Assembly: GCA_963971575.1 (NCBI GenBank)
Contig: OZ020620.1
Location: forward strand, 38,207,992 to 38,271,991
Direction of reading: 5' to 3'
DNA: 64,000 nt
From: Liopterus haemorrhoidalis
Lineage: Eukaryota > Arthropoda > Insecta > Coleoptera > Dytiscidae
Part shown: positions 56,496 through 64,000 of the stretch, piece by piece
Position numbering within the stretch: position 1 is the first letter of the stretch
Layout: every line of letters starts with the position of its first letter
Translations under genes and position numbers: made by a program
The notes under the pieces: model-generated
Seen by the model: the letters and a program-made list of their open reading frames with translations, nothing else
Databases searched by the model: none
Told to the model about the DNA's origin: nothing

Positions 56496-56945
56496 CAGCA
56501 ATGTTCCAATTTCCGAATGTGCCGTTCAGGTGCAAAAAATTAATGAAACTTACAAAAATAATTCCTCTGAAACGGGCAGAGTTAGAGAATTGCGGTTTAA
56601 ACCATTCGAAAGAGAATGTTCTCTTCTATCATTGAAAAACTCAGCAATGTTCTAGTTTGAGCCGGTCAGGCGCAAAAAATTAATGAAACATTCAAAAATT
56701 AATTACTCTGAAACGGGCAGAGCTAAAGAATTGCCGTTGAAACCATTCGAAAGATAATGTTCTCTTCTATCAAAGAAAAACTCAACAATATTTCAATTTG
56801 ACCGGTCAGGCGCAAAAAATTAATAAAACTTTCAAAAATTAATTACTCTGAAACGAGCAGAGTTAGAGAATTGCAGTTTAAACCATTCGGAAGAGAATGT
56901 TCTCTTTTATTACTGAAAAAATCAGCAATGTTCCATTTTCGGAAA
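56496..56945. repeat. Tandem array, three units of about 145 bp
   Basis: CAGCAATGTTCC-type starts at 56496, 56642, 56783 and 56933. Each unit holds CGTTCAGGTGCAAAAAATTA-, CTCTGAAACGGGCAGAGTTA- and AACCATTCGAAAGAGAATGT-type blocks. No coding potential. Confidence 0.8.
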
Positions 56946-58482
56946 CACTGTATTAAGGCAAGGTCTTTGGCAAGATAAGTGAAGATCTTCATGTCTGAAG
57001 TATTAAGAGTAAATCGGGCGCATATCTATAAATCTATGCTGAGTTATTTTCCGAGCTGAAAATCCGTATATCCGTAGAAAAGAAAAATAACAATTTAAAA
57101 AAATAATATATAAATTGTTAAAATCCTGATTAGTTGGTATTCTTTACTGTATAAGTTACTTCAAGACATTGCCTTCTCGAAATTTTGGTAGAAGTGTATA
57201 CGCAGATTTTAGTTTAAACTGTGTTAACACCAGTGATAATAGTTTGAGGATCTCTGAACTGTCACACGGAATACATTTTAAACATGCTAACTTATTTATG
57301 TTATTTAGCACATATTACATGACGTAGATAATTACTAATAGATGTTACTTACAACTAATTTATAGTTACGTTTTTCTAGAAATAAATAAGAAATACAAGT
57401 ATGTTTTATGTATTGTCATTCCTGAAGAATTGAATCAAGGACTTTAGGAAGTGAGTAATTATGTTGTTTCAATAAAATACTGCAAAATCGAATAATAAAT
57501 GGTTCTATATCTAATAATTCCTGACTGACTCACCTATAAACTTGACAATCAATAATATCATGTATATAATATGTTAAATAATAAAGGAACTTACTCAGCG
57601 CCAATGAAACAAAGGTTGCAAATACGTATAATAATAATAATAATACATGTTATATTTATTTTTTTCCTTATTACAAATAATAATACATTTTTTAAAATTT
57701 TAAATAAATTCATTTACAATAAATATAACACAAGAGTATATAATATAAGAGCAGAGATCAAAAAGTACGGTGGGTGCTGCTATCGATCAACAACTAATAA
57801 AATAAAGGAACTGCTATACTGCAATTGTACAATCTTCCCTATAATACCTAGCAAGTTTAAACTCATTTCGTTAAGTCAGTCAATGTTGAGATATCGATTT
57901 ATAAACACTACTTTTTAATGGTTTAAGAATAGAGCATGATTAATGCATCAACATGAAGTTTTGTTTTAAACTTAGCACAGAAAACAGAAGAGGAAACCAT
58001 ATTTAGAAACAAAGCTCTTCCATCTGACATCATCTCCCGGGCTTGAAATGCACCAAGAAAATTATTCTACTTTCTAGTTCCAGAGCAAAGGAACTGCTCC
58101 AGCTTAACAAACAGAACTAGAGGCAAATCACGGACCTCCTGATTGGCCACTGTCTCCTAAAATACCACCATAAAAATATTCGTAAATTACAAGACGATAT
58201 ATGAACGCAACCTGTGCAGTTGCACAGCCGTTACTCGTCAAATGCTAACATATCTTGAACAGACGAATCTGCTGCCTGCGGATATTTGCCGTTTAGCGCC
58301 CAGGAAAGTTCTTAGCTGTTTCAAAAGTCTGGAACTCGGTCGAGTTCCAAAAGGCAGTGAACTGACAAATTAGATCTTATAGGTCGCACTGTCTTCAAGC
58401 ATCTCGTGTCTGTGCTTCCCAATAATATTAACAATAAATAAACCATGTCTGTGCTTATTTATGGTGAGTGACCTTTAAGACA
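56946..58482. other. Unassigned intronic sequence
   Basis: AT-rich with small AAT repeats (57631-57645). The ORF 57571-57918 has no recognisable signature. Confidence 0.35.
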
Positions 58483-58490
58483 CTTTATAA

Positions 58491-59497
58491 TAGGGTTGTA
58501 AATCGAAGGCAAAACATCGATGTTGAACATCGATGTTAACATCGGCGCTGAAACATCGATGTTGAAAAAACATAGAAGGGATAACATCGATGTATCGGAA
58601 ACATCGATGTTTTATTAAATATAAAAAAAAAACTATTTTTTTATATTATATAGATTTTATTTAATAATATAAAGATAAAATACGAAAAAAGTAACATATA
58701 ATACGAAAAAAAAGTAACATATAATACACAAAAAGCATTTATTAAATTTTTAAATAGATTGTGTAACAGACACATTCAAATGTCCCGCCGCTGCTTATAA
58801 CCGTTTGGAACAGCTTATATAAGCCGTTCACTTTTGTAAGGACAAACTAAATCTGTTTGATTTGGTGATTTTTATAGTGTATTACTGACTTTTATAAACT
58901 TGGTTATATTGTAAAAAGGGCTTTACAGTTTGTATTATTTTAGGTTAGTATTATATTTACAAAATATTTAAGATGTCACTATTCAAAATGAAATATGACA
59001 AACGATATTTTTTTAAATGACATATTTATAATCTGACTTTTCAAATTATTTTTCTGCAATAAGATTATTTCTATTAAATTTCACATTATTTACCTCGTTC
59101 ACTTATACAAAAAATGGCTCGACAACAAAACTCAAAGAGCAACAAGTGTTGGTTTCGTTCGTCGTTGTCATTATTTGCAAAAATTAGAAGATTCTTCTTA
59201 TTTTTTTCTTATTCTGCTAACTGCTAAGAAGAATTAGAACTAATACTATTAGTATTGTTATATTACAATAGATAGCGCTTATATTTTGTGCACTAATTTT
59301 AATAAAAATAAAAAATTTAAGATTCTAGCGCCTCTAGCGGTAGTTTCTGAATTTCAAAGTTCAAAACATCAACATCGGTAGCAGACATCGATGTTTTATC
59401 GATACTATCGCCACCTGAACATCGATGGTAAAAACATCGATGTTTTCAGGAGAGACATCGATGTTATCGATACATCGATGTTTTTTTCCCATCCCTA
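58491..59497. mobile_element. hAT element with arrays of AACATCGATGTT near both ends
   Basis: CTTTATAA is present at 58483-58490 and 59498-59505, an 8-bp duplication. The ends TAGGGTTGTAAATCG and the inverted CATCCCTA are hAT-like. The palindrome AACATCGATGTT, with variants, appears about five times in the first 130 bp and about six times in the last 150 bp. The interior is AT-rich with no readable transposase. Confidence 0.8.
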
Positions 59498-59505
59498 CTT
59501 TATAA

Positions 59506-61185
59506 TAGGTACGAAAGATTTCATAGTAGTTGTCAGGTGATGTTTTTGAAAGATCAGGGTGTCTTCCAATATCAAAACCCAAAGAAAATGTTGAAAAAGT
59601 AAAGTGATTCCATCAAATAGGGTCTGAATACTACAAAAATGATTAAGAATAATTAAGAATGCGCAGAAAAAGACTGTAAAAATGGACGACCAGTTTCATT
59701 TTTCACAATTACAACGTGTCTTGTCATACTTCATTTTTAACTCAACAGTTTCTGGAAGATAAAAAAAAAACAAGCAAAAACACAAAACAACACATCCGTC
59801 ATAATTTAATGTGTTTTTTTGTTAAAAAATCCAGGCCACTTCCATTACATTTAAGTGTCCATTCCGTTGCTCGCCATCTTCTTCTTAGTGCCTATCTTGT
59901 TTGGATGTTGGCTATTCTGCTGGCAATTTTTACTTTGTCTACAGCTACCCGAAGATATCTGTAGAGCTAGCTGAAAACCATTGACGCCGTTTCTTCAATC
60001 AGGATGTATGAATTTGACTAAATCCTCTTCGATAATATAACTTGCTTTGCAGATTTCTGGCTCTTTTTCGACTTTGTCCAAGATCTTCTTGTTAGACATG
60101 TGTTCTGTTCAAGATATTCTAAAAATATGGTCCATATGGTAGATAAGTCCAAAACTCAAAAGGTTCTAATTGTTTTAGATGCAGTATCGGTTAGCAGCCT
60201 TATTTTTCTAAGTTAGGGAGAAGAATTGAAAATACGTAAAAAAAGTTACTTACCATAGGAATCAAATTTAATCGCTAGGCATTTGATCATATTAATTCCT
60301 TGTGTTCTCGTACTCCTTTCTGTTGTTACTGGATAAAAGGATTACAGATAACGAAAATCTCATAAAATCTTTTTTAAATATCTTCTACAGATGGAGAAAT
60401 CTCATACTAGAATTTTCCTGTTGATAATTAGTACAAATTCAAAACAACTAACTAAGATAAAATATGTGTGCCATCAAAAGTAAAATAACTGCTGTATAAG
60501 ACAGCATCACAGGTAACTTTAGCTTTCACGTGACTGTTCGAAATCTGTAGGTGTGTTTACAATCAGTTTCCTTCAGAGTACTATAACACCCGTCCAGCTG
60601 AATCATCGACAAGGTCATATCTACTTTTAACATCAACAAATATACTGGTTGATTGTAAAAGTGCAGTAAGACGACATCACTAATACACATGTTTCAATGC
60701 AAATTATGTTTGATAATTATTTCGACGACAGCAGAGTTAGAAGCTAGTAGAAGTGTGGGATAGAGAGGAGTGTCTATTGCTAGTTATGTGGGCGAACTGG
60801 TTACATATGGTCTATGACGTTGCAACGATGCATTTTTGTCCAAGATTGGATTTGCTCACTGTTTTTCCCGTTCACTTATAACTATTTCATATTTCCATAT
60901 TTGGTTTCTTGTTTTATAACAAACATTTATTAAATGAGAATGATTTTAATATACAATTATTTAAATTAGACGTGTCATTCTTATGCAGCATATTTGTAGG
61001 TTTGGTTTGTCTGGAGGACTTTTAACAGAATTCAGTATCATGACTCTGAAGAAGCGTTTTTATCGTTTAAGTAATAATTGTGGGAAATAATAAACGCAAG
61101 TCTTTAATTCTATCTCAGAGTTGTGATCTGGTCATTATTTCGCAAAACGGACTACAGAACGTACAGGGGCAAACTAGGACAAAAC
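59506..61185. other. Unassigned intronic sequence
   Basis: No supported gene; the ORF 59716-59964 has no family signature. Confidence 0.35.
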
Positions 61186-61956
61186 GAAAAAATTGAAGTG
61201 TGAATTTTCACACATTTCAGGGTTTCGGAAGTATTTAGTAAGTGAATGATGTTTATTTGGAATGCCAAAACAAATTTTATGTTAAAATATTTTTTTGTTA
61301 ATTTTAATTCAAATGCCTAATCCCAATATTTAGATTTATAAATATGTGCAGTTTTTTTTAAATATATATATATTAAATATAGCAAGGTTCATTAAGATTT
61401 TGAAAATTGGCGTCTATTGCTTCCATTGGTTGTTTTCATAACTCCACCCCTCTGATTTCGTGTATTCAATTTCAACAATTTCCAAGTTATTAAATTTACG
61501 CTTTTAAAAATTAAATGCAACATTTGCCCAATTATAACTAGAATTTTGAAAAAAACAATTTAAACAAAATAAAAATGCAAAAAAAAAAAACAGAAAAAAT
61601 AAAATTGCCTTGAGAGAGGAGCGAACCTTAGTTTGCAAATTAGAACGAGAATATGCTAACCATTACACTATCAAAGCATGAATGAACTAAACCAGCGTGC
61701 TTTGATAGTGTAATGGCTAGCATGCTCGCGTTCAAACGAGAAATTTTTGTTTTGTTTAAATTATTTTTTCAAAATTCTAGTTATATTTGGGCAAATGCAT
61801 TTAAATAACAGCGTAAATTTAATAACCAGTGGTCAAGTGGAACCAGTGTCTAATAAATTGTTGAAATTGAATTCACGAAATCAAAGGGGCGGGGTTATGA
61901 CTTAAAACAACCAGTGGAAGCCATAGGCGCAATTTTCAAAACCTTAAAGAACTTTG

Positions 61957-62017
<61 letters not shown>

Positions 62018-62192
62018 CTGCACATATTTAGGAACCTAAATAATGGCATTAGGCATTCAAATTAAAATTAACAAAAAAAAAAATATTTTAACATAAAATT
62101 TGTTTTGGCATCCCAAATAATCATCATTCACTTACTAAATACCTGCGAAACCCTGAAATGTGTGAAAATTCACACTTCACATCAATTTTTTT
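61186..62192. mobile_element. Head-to-head inverted dimer of the tRNA-headed retroelement
   Basis: Two units of about 490 bp face away from a centre near 61687. The left unit (minus) runs from its tRNA head at 61677 to the 3' terminus at 61186. The right unit (plus) runs from a head at 61699 to the 3' terminus at 62192. Shared body blocks include GAAGCCATAGGCGCAATTTT, TACTGCACATATTTAG, AACATAAAATTTGTTTTGGC and ACCCTGAAATGTGTGAAAAT. An (AT)n run of about 45 bp lies in the right arm (61962-62009). Other copies share the same 3' end. Confidence 0.85.
61607..61677 (-). ncRNA. tRNA-like head of the left unit (71 nt), SINE promoter
   Basis: On the minus strand the 71-nt segment starts GCTTTGA and ends TCAAGGC, which pair over all seven positions like an acceptor stem. 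TA follows as at tRNA positions 8-9, then GTGTAATGGTTAGCAT (D-arm, pol III A box) and GGTTCGCTCC (61618-61627, B box, T loop). The T stem and anticodon arm are degenerate, so it is a tRNA-derived promoter and not a working tRNA. Confidence 0.65.
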
Positions 62193-62255
62193 CATTGGTA
62201 GTATACTAGTATAGTATTTTACAGACTATGTTCCACCTTAAAATAAACGCTAGCC

Positions 62256-62335
62256 GACCGGCGTAGCGTAGTGGTAACACATGTTCTTTGCTTTGCTAGG
62301 TCTCGGGTTTGAATCCCATTCAGGCATGGAATTTT
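62256..62335 (+). mobile_element. tRNA-like SINE head just upstream of Egfr exon 2
   Basis: TAGCGTAGTGGTAACAC (from 62264, A box) and GGTTTGAATCC (62306-62316, B box) lie 40 bp apart in tRNA order. No clean acceptor stem is formed and the 3' extent of the SINE is unclear. It ends about 125 bp before the exon 2 splice acceptor. Confidence 0.6.
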
Positions 62336-62443
62336 CTCAAAAATCTAATACATTTCTGTCAATTATAACGTAACCATGGATATGAATACGTTATGGTTCA
62401 CATTAAATTTAATTTTTAAAACTATTATGTAACAAAATATTAA

Positions 62444-62460
62444 TATACTTTTTTTTTCAG
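62444..62460 (+). promoter_or_regulatory. Splice acceptor of Egfr exon 2
   Basis: A TATACTT plus T9 polypyrimidine tract ends in CAG at 62458-62460. Joining here gives KICIGT, the insect Egfr sequence, in frame with the upstream signal-peptide exon. Confidence 0.88.
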
Positions 62461-64000
62461 TTTGCATCGGGACCAATGGACGCATGTCAGTGCCTTCAAA
62501 CCGAGAACACCATTACCGAAACCTTCGAGACCGATACACCAATTGTACATATGTGGATGGAAATCTGGAACTTACCTGGCTTCAAGATGAAAACATGGAT
62601 TTATCCTTCCTCCAATACATCCGCGAGGTGACTGGGTATGTCCTCATCTCCCACGTAGACGTCAAAAGAATTGCTCTCCCAAGATTACAAATCATAAGAG
62701 GCAGAACACTATTCAAACTTAACGTCAGAGATGAGGAATTCGCATTGGTGGTCACACTTTCAAAAATGTTCACTCTTGAAATGCCCGCACTACGAGATGT
62801 CTTAAGTGGAAGTATCGCATTATTTAATAATTATAACCTTTGCCACGTAAAAACAATTAATTGGAAAGAAATAATTACAGACCCTAAAGGCAAATTTGAA
62901 TATTCCTACAATTTTACTTCACCAGAAAGAGAATGTCCACCATGTGATTCATCCTGTGAAGCTGGTTGTTGGGGAGAAGGCCCAGAAAACTGCCAAAAAT
63001 TTTCAAAAGAAAACTGCAGTCCACAATGTTTTCAAGGAAGATGTTTTGGTTCTAACCCAAGAGAGTGCTGTCATCTTTTCTGCGCAGGTGGTTGTACCGG
63101 ACCAAAACAAAGTGATTGTTTAGCATGCAGAAACTTTTATGATGAAGGTGTTTGTACCCAAGAGTGCCCCCCAATGCAAATATACAACCCCATAACCTAC
63201 TCCTGGGAACCAAATCCAAATGGAAAGTACGCGTATGGAGCAACGTGTGTTAAAAATTGTCCTGAGCATTTATTAAAAGACAATGGTGCTTGCGTAAGGA
63301 GTTGCCCAATGAACAAAGAGGCTGTTAACGGTGAATGCGTGCCTTGTAGTGGACCATGTCCAAAAACATGTCCTGGTGTACCAATTGTACATTCAGGAAA
63401 TATCGATTCGTTCAAAGACTGTACAATTATCGAAGGATCTCTTTCAATATTAGATCAATCTTTTCAAGGATATCAACAAGTGTTTGCGAACTATAGTTTT
63501 GGTAAACGTTATCCTAGAATGCATCCGGATCGTTTAGAAGTGTTTAGTACCTTAAAAGAAGTGACTGGTTACATAAGTATTCAAGCCGTCCATGAAGACT
63601 TTAAAAACTTATCTTATTTCCGAAATCTTGAAGTTATTGGTGGAAGAGTGTTAACGGAATACTTCGCGTCTCTTTATATTGTGAAAACTTCACTTGTTTC
63701 CTTAGGACTTCGTTCTTTACGTAAAATTAATTCTGGTTCTGTTGCTATTTTGGAGAATAAAGATTTATGTTTTGCACAAGAGATTAATTGGAAGAAGATA
63801 AAAATTTCACATGATCATGAGTCTTTGCTTCAAACGAATAGAGATCCTAGAGCTTGTTCGGCGGCAGGACTTATGTGTGATCCACAGTGTAATAAAGAAG
63901 GATGCTGGGGTCCTGGAAGGGAACAGTGTTTGACTTGTGCCAACTTTAGATTTGCAAGTCCTGATGAGAGTTATGATATTTGTTTGCAGAACTGCAGTAC
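62461..64000 (+). CDS. Egfr: EGF receptor, ectodomain exon (continues beyond the window)
   Basis: One uninterrupted frame of 512 codons after the split Ile. Numbering from the exon 1 Met, residues 31-186 form L1 (SVPSNREHHYRNLRDRYTNC, IREVTGYVLISHVDV, LPRLQIIRGRTLF). Residues 187-345 form the first furin-like cysteine-rich domain (CDSSCEAGCWGEGPENC, CCHLFCAGGCTGP, YAYGATCV, DNGACVRSCP). Residues 346-485 form L2 (HSGNIDSFKDCTIIEG, LEVFSTLKEVTGYI, LSYFRNLEVIGG). Residue 502 onward begins the second cysteine-rich domain (CNKEGCWGPGREQC). This is the ligand-binding and dimerisation part of the receptor for Spitz/Vein-type ligands, acting at the plasma membrane upstream of Ras/MAPK. The transmembrane helix and kinase lie outside the window. 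Cysteine spacing looks intact with no stop, consistent with a working gene. Confidence 0.97.

Larger units (their letters stand above)
10721..62460 (+). other. Egfr intron of 51,740 bp
   Basis: Donor GTAAGT at 10721 and acceptor with a poly-T tract ending CAG at 62458-62460. Phase 1 is consistent on both sides. The intron is filled with transposons, retrotransposons, SINEs and tandem arrays listed separately. No exon-like conserved coding segment is recognisable inside it, but short alternative exons cannot be excluded. Confidence 0.85.

Noticed and set aside
61607..61677. A functional tRNA gene
   Set aside because: The acceptor stem pairs, but the anticodon arm and T stem are degenerate and the segment belongs to a dispersed repeat; treated as a SINE head.
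62582..63415. Minus-strand ORFs across the Egfr exon
   Set aside because: Antisense shadows of a clearly conserved plus-strand coding exon.
1..64000. CRISPR array or prokaryotic operon
   Set aside because: The tandem repeats have no short direct repeat plus unique spacer pattern, and the gene structure is clearly that of an insect.

Overview
The window comes from an insect genome, probably a beetle. Its single host gene is the EGF receptor, whose predicted ectodomain has the layout and motifs of insect Egfr; assignment to Coleoptera is an inference from residue-level resemblance and is not proven. The DNA is AT-rich, low in genes and saturated with decayed transposable elements.

Egfr runs left to right. 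A first coding exon (10630-10720) encodes a start, a signal peptide and the residues EFVKGK. It ends at a GTAAGT donor. The next coding exon opens at 62461 after a T-rich tract and CAG, restores the split isoleucine codon as KICIGT, and stays open to the window edge. It covers domain L1, the first furin-like cysteine-rich domain, L2 and the start of the second cysteine-rich domain. The two exons are separated by a 51.7-kb intron. The leader before the start codon carries three tiny upstream ORFs, the last overlapping the Egfr start.

All other recognisable content is mobile or repetitive. The 5' flank (1-10.5 kb) holds LINE 3' ends, a Penelope-like patch with a possible hammerhead ribozyme core, an irritans-type mariner broken by a LINE, a head-to-tail fusion of two Tc1/mariner-type copies carrying another LINE, nested hAT MITEs, and an inverted dimer of a (CAGA)n-bearing repeat. 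Intron 1 holds DD41D, Tc1, pogo, mariner, Kolobok-like, Harbinger-like and hAT elements, three sorts of tRNA-derived SINE, 5'-truncated LINEs with target-site duplications, and four tandem arrays.

The most unusual signals are inverted dimers: (1) a head-to-head pair of a tRNA-headed element with a hairpin 3' end, lying 270 bp before Egfr exon 2; (2) a palindrome made of two copies of a mariner 3' end with mariner-like termini; (3) the (CAGA)n inverted dimer. Many boundaries are supported by target-site duplications read directly from the sequence. No ORF in the intron looks like an intact host gene.
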